Origin: Cyclobacterium plantarum
GTDB lineage: Bacteria > Bacteroidota > Bacteroidia > Cytophagales > Cyclobacteriaceae
DNA length: 64,000 bases
Reading direction: 5' to 3'
Assembly (NCBI RefSeq): GCF_011290685.1
Contig: NZ_JAANYN010000001.1
Location: 603,325 to 667,324, forward strand
This document shows, piece after piece, positions 7,872-16,433 of this stretch. Made by a program: the position numbers and the translations under genes. The stretch's first letter is position 1. Each line of letters opens with the position of its first letter. The notes beneath the pieces were generated by a model, which saw only the letters and a list, made by a program, of their open reading frames with translations, was not told where the DNA came from and did no database searches.

Positions 7872-8432
7872 TTATTGTTTTTTAATGTTGAAAAAAACCT
7901 GCAGGGTGTTCCACAGTTTTCTTTTTAGTCCCTCATTCTTTTCCAATTCCTCCAACTCATCGGCAAAGAAATATTCAAACGGTTCCTGAGAAATATGGTA
8001 GTTGTCTTTTTTCATTCCCATCAGGGGATGATGCAAGGTCCCAAAAAGAATCATTTTATTGGGATCAAGCTGTGACAAAGGGTCTTCGTTGCAATCCTTC
8101 AATGATTTTTCCGATACCAGGGCAATATCTCTGAGCGAAAGGTTTACCGCTCTGAATACCTTAAATAAAAACGCTCTCGAACTTTCCCCGAGCACATCCC
8201 CCTGGTAAATTACCAGAATAGATTTTTTGAACTCACCTTCATACTGAAGAGGCTCGGGGTCTTGTTCCTTACTTCCTATTTGTTCATTTTCCGGTTCTTC
8301 CAGGACAGCTGAAGTCTCGGATTCCAAATCCATACGGGCTGCCATCCGGTCAGCTGCCATTTTTTCATTGATTTCATCCTTTATAACAAAAATGTCTTCA
8401 GAAAGGAAAAGCGATAATTCTTTACTATTCAT
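7872..8432 (-). CDS. Hypothetical protein resembling DNA polymerase III psi subunit (HolD-like)
   Basis: Cytoplasmic protein of 186 aa. Residues 1-65 are acidic and low in complexity (many Glu, Asp and Pro). Residues 66-186 form a compact domain: beta strand ILVIYQG, helix FLFKVFRAVNLSLRDIALV, strand MILFGT, segment DNYHISQEPF, then a final helix with NEGLKRKLWNTLQVFF. The order of elements and the terminal L..N...K..LW..L helix resemble E. coli HolD, the clamp-loader psi subunit, which is hard to detect outside Gammaproteobacteria. This is a pattern judgement, not an alignment score. Its place between a thioesterase and a DUF3817 gene gives no support either way. If wrong, it is a conserved hypothetical of unknown role. 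Confidence 0.6.
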   Translation of the reverse strand: MNSKELSLFLSEDIFVIKDEINEKMAADRMAARMDLESETSAVLEEPENEQIGSKEQDPEPLQYEGEFKKSILVIYQGDVLGESSRAFLFKVFRAVNLSLRDIALVSEKSLKDCNEDPLSQLDPNKMILFGTLHHPLMGMKKDNYHISQEPFEYFFADELEELEKNEGLKRKLWNTLQVFFNIKKQ

Positions 8433-8467
8433 TTCAATTGGATTAGTAAGCTATAAATTACAAAAAA

Positions 8468-9007
8468 TTATTGCTTCTTGCTGACCCCATCCAGGTCAAA
8501 AAGGGATTTTAATTCCGTTGCATCCTGGGGGTCCATGCGATTGGCCAGAATCAGCCGCAATTGCCGGCGCCTTAATGCTCCGGCATACAATTCCTCCTGG
8601 GTTTCACCCTCAGGGACCAACTCCGGGACTTGTATCGGCTTTCCCTGTTTGTCTACGGCTACGAAAGTAAAAAAAGCTTTATGAGAAGCATATTTTTTGT
8701 TGGCTGGAATATCTTCCGCAAATACTTCAATATACACTTCCATAGATGTGGCAAAAGCCCTGGTAACCTGAGATTTCAAGGTGACTACATTTCCCAGGGC
8801 AATGGGGTTTTTAAATGATATGTTATCTACCGATGCTGTTACGACTATTGAATTGGAATGCCGCTGGGCAGCTATGGCAGCTACCACATCCATCCAATGC
8901 ATCAATTTCCCGCCCATTAAATTATTCAGGGTATTGGTATCATTGGGCAGGACCATTTCGGTCATGATCACCTTTGATTCCTCCACAAGTTTCTTTTTCA
9001 TTTCCAT
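8468..9007 (-). CDS. Acyl-CoA thioesterase, hotdog fold (YciA/BFIT type)
   Basis: Cytoplasmic enzyme of 179 aa expected to hydrolyse acyl-CoA thioesters to free acid and CoA. The hotdog signature is clear: NTLNNLMGGKLMHWMD with the conserved N-x-GG-x-L arrangement and catalytic Asp near residue 40, VTASVDNISFKNPI on the central strand, and TFVAVDKQGKP near the end. The C-terminal 45 residues are a charged helical tail beyond the core. It lies 12 bases after pcm and 35 bases before the HolD-like gene. The chain-length preference cannot be read from the sequence. Confidence 0.9.
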   Translation of the reverse strand: MEMKKKLVEESKVIMTEMVLPNDTNTLNNLMGGKLMHWMDVVAAIAAQRHSNSIVVTASVDNISFKNPIALGNVVTLKSQVTRAFATSMEVYIEVFAEDIPANKKYASHKAFFTFVAVDKQGKPIQVPELVPEGETQEELYAGALRRRQLRLILANRMDPQDATELKSLFDLDGVSKKQ

Positions 9008-9019
9008 AAAACCACTGTT

Positions 9020-9676
9020 TTATTGCCATCCCTCTTCTCCCAGAAGGGGTACGAATGCAAAGTTGTCGAAATTCTCTTTAAGGATTTTTTTATCCGTTTG
9101 CTTGGTTAAGCGCAACATTTGCTGGGTATTCCTGTCCCCAACAGGGATGACCATCACCCCACCGATGGCCAATTGCTTTAATAAAGTTTTAGGCACCGTA
9201 GGTGCTCCGGCCGTCACAATAATTTTATCAAAAGGAGCCTGTTCCGGCAAACCCTTGCTTCCATCCCCACAATAATGCTTCACTTTTACACCGATCTTCG
9301 GTAAAAATTTTCGGGTTCTGTCGTACAATACTTCATTAAATTCAATGGTGTGCACTTTTGCTCCCATACAGTACAAAATGCCTGCCTGATATCCTGAGCC
9401 AGTTCCTATTTCCAGAATTTTGTCTCCTGGTTTTACATTCAACAGCATGGTTTGGAAGGCTACGGTGTAAGGCTGGGAAATGGTTTGTCCTTCACCAATT
9501 GGAAAGGCCTTGTCTTCATAGGCATGGCTGAGCAGCGCAGAGTCAAAGAAAAAATGACGGGGGAAGTTGTTGATCGCTTCTAATACCGCTTCATCCTTAA
9601 TCCCTTTTTTGCGTAGTGTTTGCGTCAGGTTTCTTCTTTGCCCTTTGTGTAAATAGCTGTCTTCCAGTCTCAACAT
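9020..9676 (-). CDS. pcm: Protein-L-isoaspartate O-methyltransferase
   Basis: SAM-dependent methyltransferase of 218 aa that methylates abnormal L-isoaspartyl residues and so starts repair of aged proteins. The substrate-side motif FPIGEGQTISQPY and the SAM-binding loop LEIGTGSGYQAG are both present in the usual order, followed by the post-loop VHTIE strand and FDKIIVTAGAP. Length and motif spacing match bacterial Pcm. The N-terminal MLRLEDSYLHKGQRR is typical of Bacteroidota homologues. It is the promoter-proximal gene of a five-gene minus-strand string ending at 6515. Confidence 0.94.
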   Translation of the reverse strand: MLRLEDSYLHKGQRRNLTQTLRKKGIKDEAVLEAINNFPRHFFFDSALLSHAYEDKAFPIGEGQTISQPYTVAFQTMLLNVKPGDKILEIGTGSGYQAGILYCMGAKVHTIEFNEVLYDRTRKFLPKIGVKVKHYCGDGSKGLPEQAPFDKIIVTAGAPTVPKTLLKQLAIGGVMVIPVGDRNTQQMLRLTKQTDKKILKENFDNFAFVPLLGEEGWQ

Positions 9677-9801
9677 GGTTTTTGATCTTATCTTATACCG
9701 ATTGAATGGCTAAGTTAATGCTAAAAATGGCTTACTTTGTTATGGAAACAAGAATATCTGTCTTGGGGTTTCTCTTTTGTTTCTCATAAAAGAATAAGCA
9801 T

Positions 9802-10392
9802 ATGTTTACAGGAATTGTAGAGTCCATAGGTAAAATCAAACAGAAAAAAACTGATGGGACCAACGTGCATTTTGATATTGAAAGTCCTCTCGCAGGAGAA
9901 TTGAAAATAGACCAATCAGTAAGTCACAATGGAGTTTGCCTTACCGTGGTGGCTGTGGATAAGAATATTTATCGGGTTACTGCAATTGAGGAGACCCTGC
10001 AAAAAACGAATTTAGGAAATTTGGAAAAGGGGCATGTTGTTAACCTGGAACGGTGCATGCCTGCCAATGGGAGATTTGACGGGCATATCGTTCAGGGGCA
10101 TGTTGACCAAACGGGCACTTTAGCAGCAGTAAGCAATAAGGAAGGAAGTTGGTTATTTGATTTTACCTACGATAGTCAAGCTGGGAATATTACGGTAGAA
10201 AAGGGATCCATATGTGTCAATGGAACCAGCCTTACCTGTTTCAATTCCAAAGAAGGTAGTTTTAGTGTCGCCATCATCCCTTATACCTATGAGCACACCA
10301 ATTTTCACCTGCTAAGACCTGGAGATACGGTAAACCTGGAATTTGACATCATTGGCAAGTACATCCAGAGAGTTCTCAAAGGGTACCAATAG
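9802..10392 (+). CDS. ribE: Riboflavin synthase, alpha subunit
   Basis: Catalyses dismutation of two 6,7-dimethyl-8-ribityllumazine molecules to riboflavin. The 196-aa protein shows the two tandem lumazine-binding barrels: the N-terminal one starting MFTGIVESIG and the second starting with FDGHIVQGHVDQTG. Each carries the conserved VN/NG..L segment (NGVCLTVV; NGTSLTC). The length is normal. It stands alone on the plus strand, away from other rib genes. I looked for an FMN riboswitch in 9677-9801 and saw none. Its last 17 bases overlap the end of the convergent PAP2 gene. Confidence 0.95.
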   Translation: MFTGIVESIGKIKQKKTDGTNVHFDIESPLAGELKIDQSVSHNGVCLTVVAVDKNIYRVTAIEETLQKTNLGNLEKGHVVNLERCMPANGRFDGHIVQGHVDQTGTLAAVSNKEGSWLFDFTYDSQAGNITVEKGSICVNGTSLTCFNSKEGSFSVAIIPYTYEHTNFHLLRPGDTVNLEFDIIGKYIQRVLKGYQ

Positions 10393-10969
10393 CCCCTGCA
10401 CCAAAATGTCGTTTCCAGGCTTTTTGTGCCTTGCCGGTCAACCAATAAACCGACCAGGCTATAATCATCCCAATCAAGGCACCTGTGACAATGTCCAATG
10501 GGTAGTGAACGCCCAGGTAAACCCTTGTGTAGGAAATTATAGCTGCCCATAAAAATAGCCAGCGGAATGCCCTGATATGATCTTTCCCAACTTTCCAAAG
10601 GTAGGCAGCCAAACCGAAAGTATTCGCGGCATGGGAGGATGCAAAACCATACCTCCCTCCACAACCGGAATAGTTGCTAATAACATTGTCCCACCTTGGA
10701 TCATGACAGGGCCGGAGTCTTTCAAAAAAGGGCTTCATGATGCTGGAAGTCAGCTGGTCTGCCAGTATGATCACCAGCAGGAGCCCAATGATGTACCAAA
10801 CACTGTCTTTTTTGTAGGTTTTGATAATCAGAAACAACAAAAACAAATAAAGAGGGATCCAGATGAACCTCCCGGTAAGCGTTAACATGACGGGATCCAG
10901 CCAGGGTGCATGCAGCTGGTTTAGAAAAAGAAACAAAGCTTCATCCCAATTTTTTATAGATTCAATCAT
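10376..10969 (-). CDS. PAP2-family membrane phosphatase
   Basis: Integral inner-membrane lipid phosphatase of 197 aa. All three PAP2 motifs are present: KPFFERLRP (K-x6-RP), SSHAANTFG (the PSGH-type motif) and TRVYLGVHYPLDIVTG (S/TR-x5-H-x3-D). Five or six hydrophobic segments surround them, with the active site predicted on the periplasmic side. Candidate substrates are undecaprenyl pyrophosphate or phosphatidate-type lipids; the sequence does not separate these. It overlaps the hemF stop by four bases (ATGA), so it is co-translated with hemF, and its 3' end overlaps ribE on the opposite strand. Confidence 0.9.
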   Translation of the reverse strand: MIESIKNWDEALFLFLNQLHAPWLDPVMLTLTGRFIWIPLYLFLLFLIIKTYKKDSVWYIIGLLLVIILADQLTSSIMKPFFERLRPCHDPRWDNVISNYSGCGGRYGFASSHAANTFGLAAYLWKVGKDHIRAFRWLFLWAAIISYTRVYLGVHYPLDIVTGALIGMIIAWSVYWLTGKAQKAWKRHFGAGAIGTL

Positions 10970-11877
10970 CCCGCTGCATTAATCCAGTCCATGTCTTTCT
11001 TTAATAGATTCAAGGTAATGGCTTCTGCTGAACCCGGCTCAGGGATTTGGTTGTACTCCCATCTTGCCAGTGGAGGCATGCTCATGAGGATGCTTTCGGT
11101 GCGGCCATTGGTGTCCAAACCGAATTTGGTACCTGCATCCCAGACCAGGTTAAATTCCACATACCTGCCCCTTCTCAAGGCCTGCCATTGAAGCTCTTTT
11201 TCTCCATAGGGCTTACCAGAATGCTGGTTCATTAAATAACGGTAAATTTTCGGAAACAGGTAACCCACTTCTTCCACAAATGAAAGCAATTTTGGGAAAG
11301 GCATGTCGGCACCTGCTGTCAACCTGTCAAAAAAAATACCTCCGATTCCTCTGGTTTCTTCCCGGTGGGGAAGATAAAAGTAGTCATCTGCCCATTTCTT
11401 GAATTTTGGGTAAAAATCAGGATGATATCCGTCACAAAGGGTTTTTAACTGCCGGTGAAAATACTGCGCATCTGCCCTATTTATATAATGGGGGCTAAGA
11501 TCTATTCCGCCTCCAAACCAATAAGTACCATTGCTCATTTCAAAATAGCGAATATTCATGTGAATGATGGGTACCAGAGGGCTGATGGGGTGAATGACAA
11601 TGGATACTCCGGTAGCGAAAAAATCCGATTTGTCGAGTTTGAGTTTTTTCAGGATTTTATCCGGAGTTGGACCATGGACGGCGCTGAAAGCAACACCACC
11701 TTTGGCAATGATTTTGCCGTTTTTCATCACACGGGTTGTGCCACCACCACCCTGGGAACGTTGCCATTTATCCGCTATAAATTCCCCCTGCCCATCTTCC
11801 ATTTCCAGCTCATGGCAAATATGGTTTTGTATGTTTTTGAATTTTTCCGAAATAGCTTCCTTACTGATTTTTTCCAT
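10966..11877 (-). CDS. hemF: Oxygen-dependent coproporphyrinogen III oxidase
   Basis: Cytoplasmic enzyme (303 aa) that oxidatively decarboxylates coproporphyrinogen III to protoporphyrinogen IX in haem synthesis, using O2. Diagnostic segments are WQRSQGGGGTTRVMKNG near residue 40, HPISPLVPIIHMNIRYFE with conserved His, WFGGGIDLSPHY, RGIGGIFFDRL, and RRGRYVEFNLVWDAGTKFGL near the end. The length is normal. The presence of HemF implies aerobic growth. It lies 22 bases after the Omp85-type gene and overlaps the PAP2 gene, forming a minus-strand string with no obvious functional theme. Confidence 0.95.
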   Translation of the reverse strand: MEKISKEAISEKFKNIQNHICHELEMEDGQGEFIADKWQRSQGGGGTTRVMKNGKIIAKGGVAFSAVHGPTPDKILKKLKLDKSDFFATGVSIVIHPISPLVPIIHMNIRYFEMSNGTYWFGGGIDLSPHYINRADAQYFHRQLKTLCDGYHPDFYPKFKKWADDYFYLPHREETRGIGGIFFDRLTAGADMPFPKLLSFVEEVGYLFPKIYRYLMNQHSGKPYGEKELQWQALRRGRYVEFNLVWDAGTKFGLDTNGRTESILMSMPPLARWEYNQIPEPGSAEAITLNLLKKDMDWINAAG

Positions 11878-11899
11878 TACTTATCGCTGACAATAAAAT

Positions 11900-14329
11900 T
11901 TAGAAGGGATAGCCTATCCCAATATTGAATACTTGCTGGCCTTTTTCCCCAAAAGGCTGTTTGAAGGAAATTTTGTCCAAAATAAATCGCTCCTTTTCTG
12001 GTCTGGCCGGGTCATAAGCCTTAATTCCCATGTCCAGGCGTAGTACAAGGAAGTCAAAATCCATGCGGAGCCCTAAACCCGTTCCAACGGCCAACTCTTT
12101 ATAAAATCTGTTAAATTTAAAATCGGTTCCTTCCCGGGAGGGATCTACTGCAAATGTCCATGTATTTCCCGCATCAATAAAGAATGCGCCGTCAAAATAC
12201 CCAAATAATTTCCTTCTGAATTCAAACATGGCTTCAAAAAGAATTTCTCCGGGCTGTTCAAACCTGTAGTCAAAAGAACCATCCTCCCGGATTTCCGGGG
12301 TAAAACTCCCTGGTCCCAATCTTCGGGGTTGCCAGGCACGGATAGAGGTGCTTCCCCCGGCAAAAAAATACTTTTCGTAGGGTAATACCCCTCCACTGAT
12401 ACCATAAGGCTTGGCCAGACCCAGGTTGAGTCTGTAGGCAAAGGTACTGTTATTGGTCAGGGGTATATATCTTCTGAAGTCCGATTGGAATTTTAAAAAC
12501 TGGAAATAATTCAGGTTTCTGTCAGCCAGTCTTTCGGGGTCTAGGAAATTAAAGGTAGTTCCACCACTTTCCACAAACAAGCGCCAAAGGGAAGCCTGGT
12601 TTTTTCTGTAAAGCCCGTACTGATTGAAATTGATGATGACCTGACCTGAAATACTGCTGACATACGAAGGAAGGAAAGAGTTGATCAGGTTGTTGCCCTG
12701 CGCCTGAAGTTCTTCCAGTCTGGATTGAAACAGGGAATCCAGGTTAGAACGGATAAGATTGGCATCCAGTAAGTTGACTGAAAATTGATGTCTCAGGTTT
12801 CTGGTGGCCCAGGTATAGGCCAATATGGTATTCAGGGCATCTCTCACATATTCCGGACGGTTGACATAGCTGTACCCCAGTAAGGTCCTTGTTCTGGGAT
12901 TGTAACGGCCAAATTTTTCAAGCGTTCCAAAATTAAAAGGGACCAAAAATTGCGGAAAAATCATGGAAGCAGAAGAGGAAAGTTCCCGGCTTCTGTACAC
13001 GCCTCCTTCGGTTGTGGCGGATGCCACCCCTTCAAGGCCTGCCCTGAAATTAAATTCGAAAATTTCCAACCCACGGAAAAGGTTTCTGTTTCGCAGGGAA
13101 TGGCTGAAAAAGGGTCCGGGGAGCTGTTCAGTGACGCTGGCCCCAAGCTGATTGGTGATTTGGAATTTTTGGTTGGGCCGGGTAAAAATTTTCGTGCGGA
13201 TGCGATTATCCAAAGTATCAAAGGAGATGTTTACAAACCTAAAAACATCCAGATTGGCCAACTGCCGCTGTGTTTCTATGACCGCATTTTTACTGTAGAC
13301 ATCACCTTTTTTCTGAAATATGCGGGAGCGGATAATTTTTTCGGCATATCGGTCCTGGTACATGATGAACCGCACATTGTCAAATTCAGAGCGAATTTTC
13401 TCGTCAGGAATGATGTCGTTTGGACTGGCAATGGTAAAGACAATGGAATCAATGGTGTAAATGCGGTGGTTTCGACCCTGGCTTGTTTTTCGGATCAATT
13501 GTTCTATGACTACCTGTTTCTCCAGAGTATCTTTAAAAACATTGTACTCGATAAATGATTTGGAAAAGGTATAATACCCATTGTCTTTTAACAGGTCTTC
13601 AATCCTTTGCCTTTCATTGGTTAGGTCAGCCTGCGTATACATATCACCCTCCTTTACCAGACTGAACTGTTTGTGTTTTTCGAGTAAATTATAAATTTGA
13701 GAATCATCAGATTTGGTAAAAATGCTATCGATCCTGTAACCTGCCCTCTCTTCAATTAGGTAACTGACTTCCGCCTTTTTACCCGAGGTGTCAATTTCTG
13801 TATGTACTTTTGCTTCGAAAAAACCATTATTTTGCAGGTAGACAGTCATTTGTTGCCTGGAGGAAGCCAGCTTTGTACTGTCCAGAATGACTTTGGCATT
13901 GCCAGTCCGCATAAACCAGTTTCCGTATTCCAATTTTCGCTCCAGATTATTGATACTGCCTTCCAGTTTTCTGTACCGTTTTTCAATTTTTCCTGAGGAA
14001 TTGCCTTCATTTATCAAGGTTGAAAGTTCACGGGCCTCCTGGCGCTTCTGCTCTAACCGGGAGGCGAGTTTGGTGCTATCATAAAAAGCGGTACCCATAT
14101 CGTAAACCAATACCCCTGGTGATAGATTAAAAACAGGAATCCTCGTATTGGGCTTTTGTTGGATAAGGTTCTTGAGTGCTTCCGCATCACTCTTTTCAAT
14201 TCCTTCGGTATTGATGTTATACAGCAGAAGTTCGTCATGTTTTAGCCCTCTGGTCAACGAACAGCCCCACAACGACAGGATCAAAAAAAGAAAGTTTATA
14301 TATTTGATATTCTTCACTTCAACACTCAT
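11900..14329 (-). CDS. Omp85-superfamily outer-membrane protein (BamA/TamA-like) with lipoprotein-type signal
   Basis: Protein of 809 aa. Residues 1-23 are a signal sequence ending in LSLWGC, a plausible lipobox, which is unusual for BamA itself but common in Bacteroidota TamA-like proteins. Residues about 30-390 hold POTRA-like units (for example IYTIDSIVFTIAS followed by RSRIFQKKGDVYSKNAVIETQRQLANLDVFRFVNISF). Residues 400-809 are a 16-strand-type barrel ending in FNIGIGYPF, the typical terminal aromatic. IRAWQPRRLGPG near residue 675 corresponds to the VRGF-like lid motif. It is likely to help insert or export outer-membrane proteins. The start codon lies only five bases from that of the divergent methyltransferase. 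Confidence 0.85.
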   Translation of the reverse strand: MSVEVKNIKYINFLFLILSLWGCSLTRGLKHDELLLYNINTEGIEKSDAEALKNLIQQKPNTRIPVFNLSPGVLVYDMGTAFYDSTKLASRLEQKRQEARELSTLINEGNSSGKIEKRYRKLEGSINNLERKLEYGNWFMRTGNAKVILDSTKLASSRQQMTVYLQNNGFFEAKVHTEIDTSGKKAEVSYLIEERAGYRIDSIFTKSDDSQIYNLLEKHKQFSLVKEGDMYTQADLTNERQRIEDLLKDNGYYTFSKSFIEYNVFKDTLEKQVVIEQLIRKTSQGRNHRIYTIDSIVFTIASPNDIIPDEKIRSEFDNVRFIMYQDRYAEKIIRSRIFQKKGDVYSKNAVIETQRQLANLDVFRFVNISFDTLDNRIRTKIFTRPNQKFQITNQLGASVTEQLPGPFFSHSLRNRNLFRGLEIFEFNFRAGLEGVASATTEGGVYRSRELSSSASMIFPQFLVPFNFGTLEKFGRYNPRTRTLLGYSYVNRPEYVRDALNTILAYTWATRNLRHQFSVNLLDANLIRSNLDSLFQSRLEELQAQGNNLINSFLPSYVSSISGQVIINFNQYGLYRKNQASLWRLFVESGGTTFNFLDPERLADRNLNYFQFLKFQSDFRRYIPLTNNSTFAYRLNLGLAKPYGISGGVLPYEKYFFAGGSTSIRAWQPRRLGPGSFTPEIREDGSFDYRFEQPGEILFEAMFEFRRKLFGYFDGAFFIDAGNTWTFAVDPSREGTDFKFNRFYKELAVGTGLGLRMDFDFLVLRLDMGIKAYDPARPEKERFILDKISFKQPFGEKGQQVFNIGIGYPF
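14299..14306 (+). promoter_or_regulatory. Predicted -7 element (TATATTTG) for the TrmH-family gene
   Basis: This is an exact match to the Bacteroidota -7 consensus TAnnTTTG, 28 bases upstream of the ATG at 14335. No good TTG is present at the -33 position. The element lies inside the first codons of the opposing Omp85-type gene. Confidence 0.4.
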
Positions 14330-14334
14330 GGCTA

Positions 14335-15081
14335 ATGCTAAGCAAAAATACGGTTAAGTTTATTAAATCCTTGCAACAGAAAAAATTCCGTAAACAAGAA
14401 AACGCTTTTTTTGTGGAGGGAGCCAAGAATGTAACGGAATTGCTGCTTTCAGATTTCACCATTACTCATTTACTTTTTACCGAAAAGTACCTTTCTGATC
14501 AGCAGGACTTGATAGACAGGTCTAAAGGTGAAAAAATTAAAAGCAGTCCGAAAGAATTGAAAAGTCTGGGGATTTTTTCAAGTAATGAGCAAGCCCTTGC
14601 AGTAGCCAGCATCAAGCCCAACACAAGCCTGGAAATCCGGCCCGGAGAATTGGTCCTCGCTTTGGATGATATCAGGGATCCGGGAAACCTGGGTACCATA
14701 ATACGGATTGCAGACTGGTACGGGATCAAGAAAATCTTGCTTTCTCCCGAGACGGCGGATGTCTACAATCCCAAAGTACTACATGCCAGCATGGGTTCAT
14801 TCAGCAGGCTGGCCTTTGAATATGTGGATCTGAATTCAAAACTCCGGGATTCCTCAGTGCCCATTTATGGTGCTTTTCTGGAAGGAATCTCCATTCATGA
14901 TTTTGAGGGAGTTCCGGAAGGTATATTGTTAATGGGAAATGAATCCCACGGCATTCGGGAGGACTTGAAAAACCTGGTCACCCAAAAGCTGACCATTCCC
15001 GGATTTGGAGCTGCCGAGTCACTGAATGTGGCGGTTGCTACAGCAGTTCTTTGTGACAATTTAAGGCGTTTAAGCAAATGA
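14335..15081 (+). CDS. TrmH/SpoU-family RNA 2'-O-methyltransferase
   Basis: Cytoplasmic SPOUT methyltransferase (248 aa) that methylates a ribose 2'-OH in rRNA or tRNA. Residues 1-75 look like the SpoU substrate-binding domain. The C-terminal trefoil-knot domain carries the three SPOUT motifs: DIRDPGNLGTIIRIAD (motif 1, with Asn and Arg), LLMGNESHGI (motif 2) and IPGFGAAESLNVAVATAV (motif 3). It is closer to the RlmB/TrmH-like group than to TrmL, which lacks an N-domain, but the target nucleotide cannot be read from sequence. It is divergent from the Omp85-type gene with five bases between start codons. About 275 bases without a gene follow it. Confidence 0.9.
   Translation: MLSKNTVKFIKSLQQKKFRKQENAFFVEGAKNVTELLLSDFTITHLLFTEKYLSDQQDLIDRSKGEKIKSSPKELKSLGIFSSNEQALAVASIKPNTSLEIRPGELVLALDDIRDPGNLGTIIRIADWYGIKKILLSPETADVYNPKVLHASMGSFSRLAFEYVDLNSKLRDSSVPIYGAFLEGISIHDFEGVPEGILLMGNESHGIREDLKNLVTQKLTIPGFGAAESLNVAVATAVLCDNLRRLSK
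14343..14350 (-). promoter_or_regulatory. Predicted -7 element (TATTTTTG) for the Omp85-type gene
   Basis: Read on the minus strand this is an exact TAnnTTTG match. It would place the transcript start about eight bases before the ATG at 14329. A TTG (minus strand) lies about 23 bases further upstream, slightly farther than ideal. The element lies inside the first codons of the opposing methyltransferase gene. Confidence 0.4.
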
Positions 15082-15356
15082 CAGATCAGTGGATTATCTG
15101 TCCAAGGGCCATGGTAAGGGCCTCAGCTTATTTTCAACATGCTGTAAATCAAGACAGACCCCCAATTAAAAAATTTGGACTTCGCTCCAGGTGAAACTGC
15201 GGGCTGTGGATGAAGGATTAGAAAGGTTGATTCTTGTTTGATTTTTTTATTTAACAAAATTTAAGGGCAATCACTTGGAGATAATTTAATAATTTAGTTA
15301 TTTAACTCGTAAATCCTTGTGCAGAAAAAAACCAATGGTCCTAACCTTTACCTGAA

Positions 15357-16430
15357 ATGAAAAAAATCACTTTAATTTTTGCAATCCCAATTTTAATGGG
15401 ACAATTGATTTCTTGCAGCGAACCTGAAGCAGAAAGCCAGGAAGTTCCTATGGAAACCTTCCGGGATGAGGTTAAGGCCACTACTGTAAGGGTGGGGCAT
15501 TCGGAAAGTAAATCCTTTGACTACCTGATCAATGCCACAGGCAAAATTGAAGCGGCCAATGAGGTGATGGTTATCGTGGAAAGGCCCGGTTATCTGCTGG
15601 ATGTGGTAGTAGAGGAAGGGCAAAGGGTGGAGAAAGGGCAGTTGATTGCCCGTCTGGACAAGACGGATAGTCAGATGGACTGGGAAAAGGCGCAGGTGGA
15701 TTTGAGGTCGGCTACAGCAGAATACCAAAGTAGGAGGATAGCAGCAGATGTAGAAACTTCCCTGTTGGATTCTCTGGTGAATGCCGAAAGGGATGAATTC
15801 TGGAAGGCATCAAGTGGTCTTTTATCTGCCGAGATCGCGGTAAGAGAAGCCGAACGAAATCTTGAGAAAACAGAAATAAAAGCTCCGATCAGTGGGGCCA
15901 TTGCAGATTTGCAACTGAAAAAGGGAAGTTTGGTCAATACGGGCGATGAGGTTTGTCTGGTTCTCAGTACCGATGTCCTCGAAATGAAAGTAAAAATCCT
16001 GGAATCAGATATCGGTTTTGTGAACAAAGGTCATAAAGCTGAAGTATACCCGGTTTCAGGAACGGGAGAAGGCATCATGGGGACTGTTACAAGTATCAAC
16101 CCAAAAGTGGATGAAAATGGATTGGTGCAGGTCACACTTACCCTTAACAAATCAGGAAGCCTGCTGCCGGGCATGAATGCAAGATCCGTGATCCGCGCAC
16201 CGCAGAATAACAGTCTGGTGGTTCCTAAGGAGGCGGTGGTATACCGTTCTGGCAGACCGGTGGTTTTCACCATAGATAATAATGAAGCCATCTGGAATTA
16301 TGTAGAGGTAGGAAAGGACAATGGCCGGGAAATGGAAATCCTCGATGGATTGGTAGCCAGCCAGCAAGTAATTATCAGCAACAATGTGCAGCTGGCTCAC
16401 CAGGCTCCGGTACAGGTTTTAACAGAATAA
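15357..16430 (+). CDS. RND efflux periplasmic adaptor (membrane fusion protein), lipoprotein
   Basis: Adaptor subunit of 357 aa that bridges an inner-membrane RND pump and an outer-membrane channel. The signal ends in QLISC (Cys20), so it is probably lipid-anchored. The order is standard: biotinyl-lipoyl half-motif AANEVMVIVERPGYLLDVVV with EGQRVEKGQLIARLD, a short alpha-hairpin (about residues 100-170), the second lipoyl half EKTEIKAPISGAIADLQLKKGSLV, a beta-barrel domain, and a membrane-proximal domain near VVPKEAVVYRSGRPVVF. It is three bases from the pump gene. The hairpin is short, which is usual in Bacteroidota adaptors. Confidence 0.92.
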   Translation: MKKITLIFAIPILMGQLISCSEPEAESQEVPMETFRDEVKATTVRVGHSESKSFDYLINATGKIEAANEVMVIVERPGYLLDVVVEEGQRVEKGQLIARLDKTDSQMDWEKAQVDLRSATAEYQSRRIAADVETSLLDSLVNAERDEFWKASSGLLSAEIAVREAERNLEKTEIKAPISGAIADLQLKKGSLVNTGDEVCLVLSTDVLEMKVKILESDIGFVNKGHKAEVYPVSGTGEGIMGTVTSINPKVDENGLVQVTLTLNKSGSLLPGMNARSVIRAPQNNSLVVPKEAVVYRSGRPVVFTIDNNEAIWNYVEVGKDNGREMEILDGLVASQQVIISNNVQLAHQAPVQVLTE

Positions 16431-16433
16431 GAT

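Noticed and set aside
8781-9275. 164-codon plus-strand open frame across the thioesterase-pcm boundary
   Set aside because: It spans two well-supported minus-strand genes and has no recognisable domain, signal or upstream element.
9677-9801. Possible FMN riboswitch upstream of ribE
   Set aside because: The 125-base leader lacks the conserved RFN-element core and any clear terminator or sequestering hairpin.
12950-13558. 202-codon plus-strand open frame opposite the Omp85-type gene
   Set aside because: It lies wholly antisense to a well-supported barrel protein, has biased Cys/Phe/Lys-rich composition and matches no family. It is a shadow of the real gene.
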